Part shown: in pieces, positions 47,024 to 57,103 of the stretch
Layout of the letters: each line of letters starts with the position of its first letter
Numbering within the stretch: the first letter of the stretch is position 1
NCBI RefSeq assembly: GCF_001610955.1
Contig: NZ_CP014335.1
Coordinates: 971,001 to 1,035,000 of the forward strand
Direction: 5' to 3'
Origin: Geobacillus thermoleovorans
Lineage (GTDB): Bacteria; Bacillota; Bacilli; Bacillales; Anoxybacillaceae
DNA: 64,000 nucleotides
The notes under the pieces: model-generated
Databases searched by the model: none
What the model was told of the DNA's origin: nothing
Seen by the model: only the letters and a program-made list of their open reading frames with translations
Made by a program: the position numbers and the translations under genes

Positions 47024-47257
47024 ATGAGGAAAGATGTATGGCAATATGTACAAGGAACACCGATGTTGCGCGCGTTTTTGCGCGAACAGCCGCGCTGGTA
47101 CCGGCTCCTTGCCCGCCGTCCGCATGAACTGTCGACGTTCCAATTGGCCGCCTTGCGCCACTATGAGCTGACGATCCCTGACAAAGTGGAAAGAATCTCC
47201 CAATCGTTGCAAATGGCGTCGCTTATGTGGCAAATGTTTAAAGCCATGCGCGACTAA
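47024..47257 (+). CDS. ylbE: YlbE-like protein
   Basis: A 77-residue basic helical protein (RKDVWQYVQGTPMLRAFLRE, WYRLLARRPHEL), matching YlbE of B. subtilis, function unknown, cotranscribed with ylbD 12 bases upstream. ATG 47024 with AAGGGTGG. Confidence 0.85.
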   Translation: MRKDVWQYVQGTPMLRAFLREQPRWYRLLARRPHELSTFQLAALRHYELTIPDKVERISQSLQMASLMWQMFKAMRD

Positions 47258-47303
47258 TCGGGCGGCCAATGGCAAAGACTAGTTTCGAAAGGGAGTGATG
47301 TCT

Positions 47304-47666
47304 TTGCCAAAGTGGTTTGCATGGTTTGCGGCTGTCATATTGCTTGCGGCGTATGCCTTCTTTGAGCCGGCGCCGTCGTCCTCCGCTCACGCCGAAGCAG
47401 TGGGCGGTCCGCTTCAGGTGAAGCATGAAGTGAAAGGAAGCGACGTATTCATTGAATGTGTTGCCGTCCACTTTCCGTTCCGCAAAGGGAGCGGCGGCGG
47501 ACACATTAATGTCTATGTCAACGGGCAAAAAATGACGGAAGTATACACGGCCGCCTTTATCGTGCGCGGTTTGCCGAGCGGGAAACATACCATCCGTCTT
47601 GAGCTCGTCTACAATGATGGGAAAGCAACCGGCATGACGCACGAATTTGACGTCGCCATCCGATAG
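47304..47666 (+). CDS. secreted protein, unknown
   Basis: About 120 residues: a signal peptide (hydrophobic WFAWFAAVILLAAYAFF, cleavage probably near AHA/EA) followed by a beta-rich domain (VKHEVKGSDVFIECVAVHF, GKHTIRLELVYNDG). TTG 47304 has GGGAG at 8 bases; ATG 47298 is possible but only 2 bases from it. No family recognised with certainty; the fold pattern is immunoglobulin-like. Confidence 0.65.
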   Translation: MPKWFAWFAAVILLAAYAFFEPAPSSSAHAEAVGGPLQVKHEVKGSDVFIECVAVHFPFRKGSGGGHINVYVNGQKMTEVYTAAFIVRGLPSGKHTIRLELVYNDGKATGMTHEFDVAIR

Positions 47667-47697
47667 AGATGACGACGATCGTTTAAAAGGCGAACAG

Positions 47698-47730
47698 AGG
47701 CGATTCGGCACAGTCTGGATCGCCTTTTTT
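47698..47730 (+). terminator. terminator before ricF
   Basis: AGGCGAT/ATCGCCT stem followed by TTTTT. Confidence 0.85.
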
Positions 47731-47806
47731 GTTTGCTTCTTTGCTATCTCTTTCCTTTTCATTTTCTTTTCGTTCATGGTATGATGGATAATGGAGGTGC
47801 CATTTG

Positions 47807-48253
47807 GTGAAGATTGCGACTCTCGAGCGCATCGAGATTTTAGATAAAGCAGAAGCGTTGGCCAAAATGATTGTCGAGTCGGACGTGGCGGACGAATACC
47901 GCCGCGCCTTTTGGCGGCTGAAGCAAGACCGCCGCGCCCAGCAGCTGATCGCTCGCTTTGTCAAGCTGAAGGAGCGCTACGAAGAAGTGCAGCGCTTCGG
48001 AAAATACCATCCTGATTACCGCGACGTGATGAAAGAAGTGCGCGAAGCGAAGCGGGAGCTCGATTTGCATGAGACGGTCGCCGCCTTTAAGGAGGCGGAG
48101 AAGGCGATGCAAGAGTTGCTTGATGAGATCAGCGTGCTGATCGGCAAAGCGGTGTCCGAACATGTGAAAGTGCCGACCGGAAATCCGTACTTTTTGTCGG
48201 CGGGCTGTTCCGGTGGCTGCGGGGCGGGCGGAAGCTGCGGCTGCCGCACATAA
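47807..48253 (+). CDS. ricF: RicF (YlbF), RNase Y specificity factor
   Basis: A 148-residue helical protein matching B. subtilis YlbF/RicF, which with YmcA and YaaT forms the Y-complex directing RNase Y cleavage and affecting sporulation, competence and biofilms. The C-terminus has the cysteine cluster [13 protein letters not shown], matching the reported Fe-S ligand region. GTG 47807 is used, 7 bases from GGAGGTG; TTG 47804 is only 4 bases away. Confidence 0.93.
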   Translation: MKIATLERIEILDKAEALAKMIVESDVADEYRRAFWRLKQDRRAQQLIARFVKLKERYEEVQRFGKYHPDYRDVMKEVREAKRELDLHETVAAFKEAEKAMQELLDEISVLIGKAVSEHVKVPTGNPYFLSAGCSGGCGAGGSCGCRT

Positions 48254-48269
48254 AAAAGGGGAAGGGACT

Positions 48270-48539
48270 ATGTTTCCAAAACGGCAAGGGATTATCGTTT
48301 GGCTTCATTCGCTGAAATATGGGAAACAGTTGCGCAAGTTCGGCAACATTCATTACATTTCCAAACGGCTGAAGTATGCTGTTCTGTATTGTGATATGGA
48401 GCAAGTCGACCATGTAATGAAAAAGCTCGCCTCGCTTCCGTTCGTCAAGCGGGTCGAGCCGTCGTACCGCCCATTTTTAAAACTGGAATTTGAATCGAAA
48501 GGGGAGAAGGAAAAAGACTCCCCGTATCCGCTTGGATGA
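48270..48539 (+). CDS. ylbG: UPF0298 protein YlbG
   Basis: An 89-residue protein of the YlbG family: [37 protein letters not shown] and [16 protein letters not shown]. Ferredoxin-like fold expected, function unknown. ATG 48270 behind AAAAGGGGAAGGGACT; 16 bases after ricF, so cotranscribed. Confidence 0.9.
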   Translation: MFPKRQGIIVWLHSLKYGKQLRKFGNIHYISKRLKYAVLYCDMEQVDHVMKKLASLPFVKRVEPSYRPFLKLEFESKGEKEKDSPYPLG

Positions 48540-48543
48540 AGGA

Positions 48544-48597
48544 AAACAGCGGGTCGAAAAAAAGCCGGCACCGGCTTTTCGACCCGCTGTTTCTTTG
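48544..48597. terminator. bidirectional terminator after ylbG
   Basis: AAACAGCGGGTCGAAAA pairs perfectly with TTTTCGACCCGCTGTTT; an inner GCCGG/CCGGC closes the loop. Confidence 0.93.
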
Positions 48598-48598
48598 T

Positions 48599-48988
48599 TT
48601 ACTGCAGCGGCGGGATGAAGCGATTCATCCGCATAATGCCGATCAAATGTTGGTAATATAAATCGGGTTCAGCGAACATCGTCGATGGCTTAACATCAAG
48701 GTGAATGACGTCCATGCCCAGTTCCTTTGCGGTTTCCATAAATAGTTCGTACCGTTTGTTTGGCTTGACGGACGGATCGGGAATGCCTTCACGGCAAATG
48801 TAAAGTGGTTGGAAATCGCCGGGATCCGTCGGATGAAGGACAACGGCCAAGGAGACGACCGCCTGGCCTTTTTTCACCGTATGAAAGACAAAGAATCCGG
48901 ACAAACGATGGCGGTTGGCCTTCGCCAATGCAATCAGCTCATATATATCGGAATATCCTTCGCCAAGTTCGATAAATCGTTGGATCAT
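48599..48988 (-). CDS. conserved Bacillaceae protein, unknown
   Basis: A 129-residue soluble protein: MIQRFIELGEGYSDIYELIA, HTVKKGQAVVSLAVVLHP, and ends IGIMRMNRFIPPLQ. I know this as a conserved protein found next to ylbG/ylbH in relatives but not its function. ATG 48988 behind AAGGGGGAACG. Convergent with ylbG; an additional minus-strand terminator lies upstream of it at 49055-49086. Confidence 0.75.
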   Translation of the reverse strand: MIQRFIELGEGYSDIYELIALAKANRHRLSGFFVFHTVKKGQAVVSLAVVLHPTDPGDFQPLYICREGIPDPSVKPNKRYELFMETAKELGMDVIHLDVKPSTMFAEPDLYYQHLIGIMRMNRFIPPLQ

Positions 48989-49054
48989 GAATCGTTCCCC
49001 CTTGCAAGCATCGTCCACCCTTAACTTTACCGGCCATCCTCGCGAATTGCAATC

Positions 49055-49086
49055 AAAAAAAACCTTGCGGAAATGAACCCGCAAGG
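49055..49086 (-). terminator. minus-strand terminator with no gene before it
   Basis: On the minus strand CCTTGCGG/CCGCAAGG with an 8-base loop and eight T. It would end a transcript coming from 49090-49380, where no minus-strand gene is seen. Confidence 0.8.
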
Positions 49087-49289
49087 CCCTTTCCAGTTCC
49101 TTGCCTCCGCGCAGGGCGGAACAAGGATCGGAAAGAATAAAGAAAAGGGAGAGGAGAAACCGGAGGAAGAACTTATGGGGAAACGTAAGTCTTCTCCGTC
49201 ACTGGCAACAACGCGTCAAGCGTGTTGCCATTACTCATTATGGACCGTTTGCCGATTTCTATACATGAATGGCGAAAAAATTCCGTAGT

Positions 49290-49317
49290 TTGACGATCAT
49301 CAACTTTATGGTAAGAT
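49290..49317 (+). promoter_or_regulatory. promoter of rsmD
   Basis: TTGACG, 16-base spacer, TAAGAT. The transcript would start after the hairpin region. Confidence 0.55.
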
Positions 49318-49383
49318 TACCATGAAAACAACGAATCAAATGGATGACAAGGCCACCTTGAAACGGTGAATTGGGTGAAGGCG

Positions 49384-50440
<1,057 letters not shown>

Positions 50441-50556
50441 CGCTTCCTTATGAAAGCCGCTTAAGCGAACATTGCAGTCGGCGCCGGCCCGGTTTTGCCG
50501 TCAAGGGCGGCTCACGGCTGAGACGACGCGAACCGCCCCGATGGCTTTTTGCTGCC

Positions 50557-50591
50557 AAAAAGCTGGGCGCTCAAGCGTCTTATGAGCGCCC
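50557..50591 (-). terminator. terminator of ylbJ
   Basis: Minus strand GGGCGCTC/GAGCGCCC then AGCTTTTT, overlapping the ylbJ stop. The 140 bases between coaD and ylbJ are otherwise GC-rich, with only a second small stem (GCTTTTTG/CAAAAAGC). Confidence 0.7.
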
Positions 50592-51815
50592 GCGCGATTT
50601 ACTGACCGCCTTGATGACGAGCCATATATAAAGGCAAAGGAACAACAGTGTCAGGAGCGGCCCGTATTGCTGCAGCAACCGCCAGCCTTCATTCCAAGCG
50701 CTGTCTTTTGCGGCGTGAAGAAACGCTGGGATGTGGGTCGGCATCCCGCCGGCTGTTTTGATGTACAACGGTTTCCAAAGCAAGTATGTAAAGGAAGCGG
50801 CAAACACTCCGTGCAGCAAGCGCGCGATGAAAAACGGCTGAAAGCGGATGTTCGCTTCGGCGAGAATGCTGGCGACTTGCGCTTGGACGGAAAAACCGCC
50901 AAAAGCGAGGACGAAGCTTGTTGCCACTGCTTTTTCCATCAGCATCGCCTCATCGGTCTGACTGATCATTTGGCTGCCGAGTGTAATTTCAAACAAGCCG
51001 GAAAACACTGGGATGTCAAGCTGCTCCGGCAGCTGGGCAAGGCGGAGCAGATGGCGCAGCAATGGGGCAAGCTGTTCGGTCAAATGCATCATATACAGAA
51101 GTTTATTCATAACCGAAAAGAGAATAATAAAACCGCCGATCATTAACAGTGTTTGGACAGAAGAGCGCACGGCGTCGCCAAGAAGTTTGCCAAGCGGCTG
51201 TTCGTTTTTCAGTCGCGTGCGGTGCAGTGTGCGCAGCGCATACGGGAGCGAAAATGAGCGTGGCTGCCGCTTCGATTGCCTCCGTTCTTTTCGGATGCCG
51301 TGAAAGCGCATGATCAGCCCAACGCTAATGTTTCCTAAATAGTGGGAAACGGCCAGCACAAGGCCGAGTTGCGGGTTGTTGAAAAATCCCGCTGATACAG
51401 CTCCAAAAATAAAAAGTGGGTTGGATGAATTGGTGAACGACGAGAGCCGTTCGGCTTCAATCGTCGTCAGCTGTTTTTCCTGGTACAGGCGGGCGGTCAG
51501 CTTGGCTCCAGACGGGTAGCCGGACGCCATTCCCATGGCCCAGGCGAATCCGCCGACGCCCGGGACGCGAAACAACGGGCGCATGAGCGGCTCGAGCAAG
51601 ACGCCAAGGAAGCTGACGACGCCGAAGCTGATGAGCAGCTCCGAGACGATAAAAAACGGCAAAAGCGATGGAAAGACGACCTCCCACCACATATTTAAAC
51701 CGCGAATGGACGCTTCAAGCGACTGTTTTGGATAGCAAATGAGCGAAAACGCAAACAAGGTGGCGGCGGAAGCGAGCAATACGGTTTTCCATTTCGCCCC
51801 CCAATTTTGTTTCAC
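50580..51815 (-). CDS. spoVV: sporulation membrane protein YlbJ (SpoVV)
   Basis: A 411-residue membrane protein with about eight helices and nucleoside-recognition (Gate) domains: MASGYPSGAKLTARLY, SSFTNSSNPLFIFGAV and FGGFSVQAQVASIL. In B. subtilis YlbJ/SpoVV is made in the mother cell under sigma-E and is needed to move dipicolinic acid toward the forespore. GTG 51815 behind a G-rich RBS; ATATT and a CATA-like element upstream on the minus strand would suit sigma-E but are not clear. Divergent from ylbK. Confidence 0.9.
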   Translation of the reverse strand: MKQNWGAKWKTVLLASAATLFAFSLICYPKQSLEASIRGLNMWWEVVFPSLLPFFIVSELLISFGVVSFLGVLLEPLMRPLFRVPGVGGFAWAMGMASGYPSGAKLTARLYQEKQLTTIEAERLSSFTNSSNPLFIFGAVSAGFFNNPQLGLVLAVSHYLGNISVGLIMRFHGIRKERRQSKRQPRSFSLPYALRTLHRTRLKNEQPLGKLLGDAVRSSVQTLLMIGGFIILFSVMNKLLYMMHLTEQLAPLLRHLLRLAQLPEQLDIPVFSGLFEITLGSQMISQTDEAMLMEKAVATSFVLAFGGFSVQAQVASILAEANIRFQPFFIARLLHGVFAASFTYLLWKPLYIKTAGGMPTHIPAFLHAAKDSAWNEGWRLLQQYGPLLTLLFLCLYIWLVIKAVSKSRGRS

Positions 51816-51946
51816 TTTTCCCCCCCCTTTTTTTGCCGTGCGGTTTCTTGTAGTACAACCTCATATAACCTAATATACGAGCATAGGGGGGCGTTTTAGA
51901 CCATAAGATGAAAGCGGATAGCGCTGCGACAAAGGGGGGAGGAGGC

Positions 51947-52735
51947 GTGCCGCCAAAAGTCGGATTGGCGCTCGGGTCGGGAGGAGCGCGCGGGTTCGCC
52001 CATCTTGGGGTATTGAAAGTGCTCGAGGAGGAGCATATTCCGATTTCCTATTTGGCCGGCAGCAGCATCGGCGCGCTCGTCGCCGTCCTTTACGCAAGCG
52101 GCCATGGCCTCCATCGTCTCTATCGGTTGGCTCAATCGTTTCGACGCAACGATTTTCTTGACTGGACGGTGCCGAAAATGGGACTGATCGCTGGCGAGCG
52201 CATCACGCAGTTTATTCGCTTGTTGACGAAAGGGAAACGAATCGAGGAGATGTCCCCGCCTGTGGCTGTTGTCGCCGCTGATTTGCAGACAGGGGAGAAA
52301 GTCGTGTTTCGGCAAGGGGAAGCAGCCCAGGCGGTGCGGGCGAGCATCTCGATTCCTGGCATTTTTGTGCCGGCGGAGGTGAATGGCAGACTGCTTGTCG
52401 ACGGCGGCGTCGTTGACCGGGTGCCAGTGTCGGTCGTCCGAGCGATGGGAGCGGATATTGTCATCGCCGTCGATGTCTCTCCGCTCAATACAAAGGCGGA
52501 AATTGCGTCGATCGCCGATGTCATTTGGCAGAGTCTCGATATTTTGCAAGCGGAACTGGTAGCTCACCGTCAGCTCGCCTCAGACGTTATGATCCGGCCG
52601 CGAGTCGAACAGTATAGCTCGCGGGCGTTCAAGGATATTGAGGAAATCATCGCTCGCGGGGAAGAGGAGGCGCGGAAGCAAGTGGGAGCGATCCGTCAAG
52701 CGATCGAACAGTGGAAGGAGCCATCACACGAATGA
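51947..52735 (+). CDS. ylbK: patatin-like phospholipase YlbK
   Basis: A 262-residue patatin-family acyl hydrolase. Oxyanion motif GSGGARG (10-16), nucleophile elbow GSSIG (S40), catalytic Asp in DGGVVDRVP near residue 150. Similar to B. subtilis YlbK. GTG 51947 behind AAAGGGGGGAGG is chosen, as in the homologue; ATG 51908 in frame has no RBS. Overlaps ylbL by four bases (ATGA). Confidence 0.9.
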   Translation: MPPKVGLALGSGGARGFAHLGVLKVLEEEHIPISYLAGSSIGALVAVLYASGHGLHRLYRLAQSFRRNDFLDWTVPKMGLIAGERITQFIRLLTKGKRIEEMSPPVAVVAADLQTGEKVVFRQGEAAQAVRASISIPGIFVPAEVNGRLLVDGGVVDRVPVSVVRAMGADIVIAVDVSPLNTKAEIASIADVIWQSLDILQAELVAHRQLASDVMIRPRVEQYSSRAFKDIEEIIARGEEEARKQVGAIRQAIEQWKEPSHE

Positions 52736-53751
52736 AAAAACGGACGTATATTGCCCTGTTTTTCTTTGGCGCCGCCCTCACCTTTCTGCTTATTTTTATG
52801 AAGCTGCCGTATTATGTGACGATGCCGGGAAGCGCGCAAAGTTTAAAGCCGCTCGTTCACGTGGAAAACGGCGACCGCGATAAGGGAACGTTTATGCTTA
52901 CGACGGTGCGGATGGGGCGGGCGAATGTGATAGCGTATTTGTTTGCCCATATCCGCCCTTTTTATGAGCTTCATCCGGTCGAGGAAATCAAGCAGGAAGG
53001 GGAGAGCGACAAGGAATATACGATGCGCCAGCTTGAGCTCATGGAACAGTCGAAGGAAGCGGCGATCGTCGTCGCTTATCGCCACGCCGGAAAGCCGGTG
53101 TCGTATGAACCTCATGGTGTTTATGTCATGAGCGTCCTCCCTGATATGCCGGCCGCCGGCCGTCTAGAGACCGGCGATCGCATCGTCGCGATCGACGGAA
53201 AGCCGCTCGGCACATCGGAGCAGATGGTCAACTACATTCGCGGAAAACAAGCGGGTGATCGCGTCCGCGTCGCATTCATTCGCGGCCGGAAGCGGCAGGA
53301 AACAGAGCTCGAGCTGAAGCCGTTTCGACAGCACCCGAACCAAGTCGGCCTTGGGGTGACACTCATGACCGATTATGACGTCCGCACCGACCCGCCGGTT
53401 GACGTGGAGTCGGAACAAATCGGCGGACCGTCGGCTGGGCTCATGTTTTCACTTGAAATTTACAACCAACTTGTCGATGAAGATATTACAAAAGGTCATA
53501 AAATCGCTGGCACCGGAACGATTGATCTTGACGGAAACGTCGGGCCGATCGGCGGTGTTTCGCAAAAAGTCGTGGCCGCTGACCGCGAAGGAGCCGAGGT
53601 GTTTTTCGCCCCGAACGAACATGGTGCGCCGACGTCGAACTATCGCGAGGCGGTGCGGACGGCGAAAAAAATCGGGACGCATATGAAAATCGTCCCGGTC
53701 GATACGTTCGACGAGGCAGTTCGTTATTTGCGTTCGATGCCGGAAACGTAA
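52732..53751 (+). CDS. ylbL: PDZ and Lon-type serine protease YlbL
   Basis: A 339-residue membrane-anchored protease. N-terminal helix (about 8-24), a PDZ domain (about 120-200: [23 protein letters not shown]), then a Lon-like proteolytic domain with the Ser-Lys dyad S234 (GGPSAG) and K279 (GGVSQK). In B. subtilis YlbL degrades the division inhibitor YneA after DNA damage. Coupled to ylbK. Its 3' end overlaps the convergent tmcAL by 28 bases. Confidence 0.92.
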   Translation: MKKRTYIALFFFGAALTFLLIFMKLPYYVTMPGSAQSLKPLVHVENGDRDKGTFMLTTVRMGRANVIAYLFAHIRPFYELHPVEEIKQEGESDKEYTMRQLELMEQSKEAAIVVAYRHAGKPVSYEPHGVYVMSVLPDMPAAGRLETGDRIVAIDGKPLGTSEQMVNYIRGKQAGDRVRVAFIRGRKRQETELELKPFRQHPNQVGLGVTLMTDYDVRTDPPVDVESEQIGGPSAGLMFSLEIYNQLVDEDITKGHKIAGTGTIDLDGNVGPIGGVSQKVVAADREGAEVFFAPNEHGAPTSNYREAVRTAKKIGTHMKIVPVDTFDEAVRYLRSMPET

Positions 53752-54944
53752 ATCGGCGCCGTGGCGTATTCTTCTTTCAGCGCGGCGCTGTAGAGCGGCT
53801 CCGGAAAAGCGGCGGCGTACACAGCTGCCGCTCTTTTTTCTTGCTCATAAAGAGAGTCGCCGTTGAGTTTGGATGCTCTGGCGACGAGCGGGAGCGCAGC
53901 GCTTTTTTTCACCTGCTTTAAGTAGCGGCGGCCGGCTTCACTCATGCCGAGCAGCCGGATATAGGTCGGGTTGGCCGCTTTGGCTTGCTCCTCCTTTGTG
54001 AAATTCGTCAACACATGCGCACATAGGCGTTGCAGCCTTGTCCAGGTGTATCGCTTCGTTTTGACGGCGGCAATGAAGGCGGCAAACGTTTCGGCGTGGG
54101 CGATGTGTTGCTTCAGCCGGTGTTCGATCCCTTCCTCCACGCCGGCGATGCGGCGCAAGTCGGCCTCTGTGGCGGTCAACAGCCGATATTTTAGGAGCGG
54201 AAAATACACTTCCCAATCGTGAAAGCGCCCGTATGTCTCCCGATATTGGCGGAGTTGTTCGAGCGCAGCGGGCGGAACGTACGCCGCGATCGACTCGAGA
54301 CGACCGGTTTGTCGCAATGTTTTCCGCAGGCTGGTGGCGCTCGCAATCGACGGGTGGGAAAATGATTCGTCATGATAGCCGGCGGCCAGCCGCGGAATCG
54401 TGCGCGGCATCATCGCCAGCTTGTTTTGCCAAATGGCTTTCACATACGCAAAACCAAGCACGTTGTTTGGCTTGGACAAATCAAGCGGAGCGGCGCCGAA
54501 CTTTTGCCACGCTTCAGCGGCGGCTTTCGGAAAGCTTTGTCCGCGCGCCAGCCCGGTGCGGATGAGGGAATCGAACGTTTCCTTCTGTTCAAGCCATGTT
54601 TTGGCCGCGGATAAAAAAGCGGAAATTTCCCCCGATTCGCTGCCAAAGCAAAGCTCTTGGCAGCCGATCGCCGCAAGCAGCTGCACCGCCCCATGTGCGA
54701 ACTGTTCAGCCGCTTGCACAGCGAAGGCGTACGGCAGCTCGATGACCACATCTACGCCGGCGGCGAGCGCCATTTTTGCCCGCGCCCATTTGGAGACGAT
54801 GGCCGGCTCACCGCGCTGCAAGAAGTTTCCGCTCATGACGGCGATCAAACAGTCCGCATCTGTCTTTTGTCTCGTTTCGTTCAAATGGTGGAAATGACCG
54901 TTGTGAAACGGGTTGTATTCCACGATCACGCCGACGGCTTTCAC
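53724..54944 (-). CDS. tmcAL: tRNA(Met) cytidine acetate ligase TmcAL
   Basis: A 406-residue enzyme matching B. subtilis YlbM, which uses ATP and acetate to acetylate C34 of elongator tRNA-Met. The nucleotidyltransferase core is at the start: [17 protein letters not shown] (HxGH type) and [20 protein letters not shown] 54944 behind AAAGGAGCG. No terminator is visible beyond its stop, which lies inside ylbL. Confidence 0.93.
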   Translation of the reverse strand: MKAVGVIVEYNPFHNGHFHHLNETRQKTDADCLIAVMSGNFLQRGEPAIVSKWARAKMALAAGVDVVIELPYAFAVQAAEQFAHGAVQLLAAIGCQELCFGSESGEISAFLSAAKTWLEQKETFDSLIRTGLARGQSFPKAAAEAWQKFGAAPLDLSKPNNVLGFAYVKAIWQNKLAMMPRTIPRLAAGYHDESFSHPSIASATSLRKTLRQTGRLESIAAYVPPAALEQLRQYRETYGRFHDWEVYFPLLKYRLLTATEADLRRIAGVEEGIEHRLKQHIAHAETFAAFIAAVKTKRYTWTRLQRLCAHVLTNFTKEEQAKAANPTYIRLLGMSEAGRRYLKQVKKSAALPLVARASKLNGDSLYEQEKRAAAVYAAAFPEPLYSAALKEEYATAPIYVSGIERK

Positions 54945-55253
54945 CTTTTTTCGCTCCTTTCATGGCGATTCGCGCGGCTTGGCCGCAACGAAATGGCTGT
55001 CTATTCTATCTGAACTTAGTATGGAATAGAAAGCGGCGAAGATCAACGGCAACATGCGGTGAGGACAGCAAAAGAAACGAAGCGGTCGACCGTTTTCCGA
55101 TGTCCGCGCGCCGACCGTGCATGTTCAAAATGGCATTTGGAAATGATGGGAGTATGCCGTTCTTTTCCCAAGGAATGAGTGGTTGTAAAGAAAAAACATT
55201 GACAAAACTAGAAACGAAACGTATAATTTTATTCGTTGCCTTGAGGTGATGAT
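54945..55253. other. 309-base region between tmcAL and ylbN
   Basis: Divergent control region. It holds an inverted repeat TCTATTC..GAATAGA (55000-55031) near the likely tmcAL promoter (minus strand TAGAAT) and the ylbN promoter at 55199-55227. No gene is seen. Confidence 0.65.
55199..55227 (+). promoter_or_regulatory. promoter of ylbN-rpmF
   Basis: TTGACA, 17-base spacer, TATAAT: a perfect consensus. Confidence 0.9.
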
Positions 55254-55793
55254 ATGAAATGGACGGTCCAACAGCTTCGCCGTTTTCAACATAAGGAAAT
55301 GGCGATTGATGAGACGGTCGATGTGTCCGATTTAAAACAAATTGACACGTTGATCCGCGATATTTCGCCGGTGCACGTCCGAGGAAAAGCGGATGTCGGG
55401 TCGACAAAATTCACGTTTCATTTGACGTTGTCCGGAACGATGGTGTTGCCTTGTTCGCGGACGCTTGTCGATGTGACGTATCCGTTTTCCATTCAGACGA
55501 CGGAGACGTTTTTTGCGGATGGCAGCGGCATCGTGAAGACCGATGAGGACACCCATATGGTGGCGGGGGACACGATTGATTTGAATCCCATCATCCGCGA
55601 GTTGATTTTGCTTGAAATCCCGTTGCAGCTTATCGCCGAAGGACCGGTTGCCGGCGGAGCGCCGCAACATGGGGAAGGATGGGACGTTCTGTCGGAAGAA
55701 GAATGGGAGAAAGCGATGCAAGAGCGGGAAAAGAAAGTAGATCCTCGCCTTGCAGGGCTGGCCAAGTTTTTCGAGGAAAAACGAGAGGAATGA
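55254..55793 (+). CDS. ylbN: YceD/DUF177 family protein YlbN
   Basis: A 179-residue protein of the YceD family, which in most bacteria precedes rpmF and is linked to rRNA/ribosome assembly. Conserved pieces: [14 protein letters not shown] (one Cys of the family pattern), [18 protein letters not shown]-terminal helix [21 protein letters not shown] 55254 behind GAGGTG. Driven by a consensus promoter. Confidence 0.9.
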   Translation: MKWTVQQLRRFQHKEMAIDETVDVSDLKQIDTLIRDISPVHVRGKADVGSTKFTFHLTLSGTMVLPCSRTLVDVTYPFSIQTTETFFADGSGIVKTDEDTHMVAGDTIDLNPIIRELILLEIPLQLIAEGPVAGGAPQHGEGWDVLSEEEWEKAMQEREKKVDPRLAGLAKFFEEKREE

Positions 55794-55938
55794 TCGTGAG
55801 TCGGCGTTGCCGGCCGATGGCGCCGAATATTGCGCACCGTCCGGCAGCCGCCTTGTGTGCCGGCGGACGGCGGCCTCGAGGTTGACTGATCCGCCGGCAT
55901 GGATATGCCAAAATGCGCCCGACAAGGAGGTGGGAATG
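55794..55938 (+). other. GC-rich structured spacer between ylbN and rpmF
   Basis: An unusually long gap for this gene pair. CCGTCCG/CGGACGG with inner GGC/GCC forms a strong stem (about 55842-55872). It has no T-run. It could be a cleavage or regulatory site setting L32 levels. Confidence 0.45.
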
Positions 55939-56112
55939 ATGGCAGTACCTTTTAGAAGAACATCGAAAACGAGAAAACGGCTGCGCCGCACGCACTTTAA
56001 ACTGCAAGTGCCAGGCATGGTGCAATGCCCGAACTGCGGCGAATGGAAATTGGCGCACCGCGTCTGCAAAGCATGCGGAACATACAAAGGAAGAGATGTC
56101 GTCAACAAATAA
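55939..56112 (+). CDS. rpmF: ribosomal protein L32
   Basis: A 57-residue L32 with the zinc ribbon C30-x2-C33...C43-x2-C46 ([16 protein letters not shown]). This is the zinc-containing form. The second of two adjacent ATGs (55939, MAVPFRRT) is used, 7 bases from AAGGAGGTG. Ended by a terminator. Confidence 0.97.
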   Translation: MAVPFRRTSKTRKRLRRTHFKLQVPGMVQCPNCGEWKLAHRVCKACGTYKGRDVVNK

Positions 56113-56130
56113 TGGCCGACATCGAACGAC

Positions 56131-56159
56131 AGGCTGTCCGAAAAGAGGACAGCCTTTTT
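56131..56159 (+). terminator. terminator after rpmF
   Basis: AGGCTGTCC/GGACAGCCT followed by TTTT. Confidence 0.9.
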
Positions 56160-56278
56160 GATTGTCTACAAAAAATCAACGCTGTTCGTCTAGGCGGCAG
56201 TTTTTTTCGTCGTGAGGCAGGAAATTGAAGAGAACGCGCCCAATTCATTGATGTGATGAAGAAAGGAGAGACGTGCTG

Positions 56279-57034
56279 ATGGAAGCAATGTTGGAGCATC
56301 ATGACGGCATTGCACTGTTTACGATTTGCCGTCCAGAGAAACGGAATGCGATCAATTTTGCCGTGATGGGGGCGCTTGAGGAGGCGATGGAACAGGCGGC
56401 GGCTGATCCACAGGTGAAAGTGTTCGCCATTACCGGCGCCGGCAGCGAGGCGTTTTGCTCCGGCGGCGATTTGAGCGAGTTTGGGCATTTGCGCGGCACG
56501 GAGGCAAGACAGATGCTCATGCGCATGGGAGAGCTGCTGTACAGGCTGCTGACGTTTCCGAAGCCGACGGCCGCCCTTGTCAACGGAACAGCGATGGGGG
56601 GCGGCTGCGAGCTGGCGACCGCTTGCGATTTTCGCTTTGCCAAAGAAGGAAGCCGGATCGGATTTGTGCAAGGCCGGCTTGGCATTACAACCGGCTGGGG
56701 AGGAGCGTCGATGCTGTTTGCCAAACTTCCGTACGGGCGGGCGCTTGACTTATTGCTGCGCGCCGAGCCGATGACGGCGGAGGCGATGGAAGCGTGCGGT
56801 TGGGTTGACGCCATCCTGCCAGCCGAACATTGGCGCGAACAATGGCGTGAACGGCTGGCGCCTTATGCGGAGCGGTCGCTTTCCGTCTTGCAGGCATATA
56901 AGGCCGCAGCCGGCGAAAAATGGCGAACAGCTTGGTTTCGAGAGCGGTTTTTCGCCGAGATCGCCCGTTGCGCCGAGCTGTGGGGGTCGGCTGAACATGA
57001 ACAGGCATTGCGTCCTTTTTTGTGTAAGAAGTAA
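56279..57034 (+). CDS. enoyl-CoA hydratase/isomerase family protein
   Basis: A 251-residue crotonase-fold protein. Oxyanion-hole segments FCSGGDLSEF (60-69) and MGGGCELATACDF (106-118). Of the two catalytic glutamates of classical hydratases, the first is present (E111), but the second position is Gln (Q131 in FVQGRLGI). It may therefore catalyse another crotonase-family reaction. ATG 56279 is eight bases from GAAAGGAGAG; GTG 56273 is too close. Not present at this place in B. subtilis. Confidence 0.82.
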   Translation: MEAMLEHHDGIALFTICRPEKRNAINFAVMGALEEAMEQAAADPQVKVFAITGAGSEAFCSGGDLSEFGHLRGTEARQMLMRMGELLYRLLTFPKPTAALVNGTAMGGGCELATACDFRFAKEGSRIGFVQGRLGITTGWGGASMLFAKLPYGRALDLLLRAEPMTAEAMEACGWVDAILPAEHWREQWRERLAPYAERSLSVLQAYKAAAGEKWRTAWFRERFFAEIARCAELWGSAEHEQALRPFLCKK

Positions 57035-57103
57035 TTTTTTCCTTCTACCGTTTCTACTAGCCGCATACATATAATGACAAAGCGGCGATAAGGGGGGAAG
57101 GGG

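Larger units (their letters stand above)
48989..49383. other. 395-base region before rsmD, candidate structured RNA
   Basis: Contains a minus-strand terminator (49055-49086), a purine-rich block (49110-49170), a long hairpin (TGGCAACA..CGC/GCG..TGTTGCCA, 49203-49230) and the rsmD promoter (49290-49317). A 37-codon + strand frame from ATG 49175 has GGAGGA seven bases before it but covers the hairpin. A ylbH leader RNA motif has been described from this site in Bacillus; I cannot confirm it without a covariance search. Confidence 0.5.

Noticed and set aside
49175..49288. 37-codon gene before rsmD
   Set aside because: It has a good RBS-like GGAGGA, but the block is purine-rich by composition, the frame covers a long hairpin and the product (many Ser, Arg, Cys) looks random; kept only as part of the RNA candidate.
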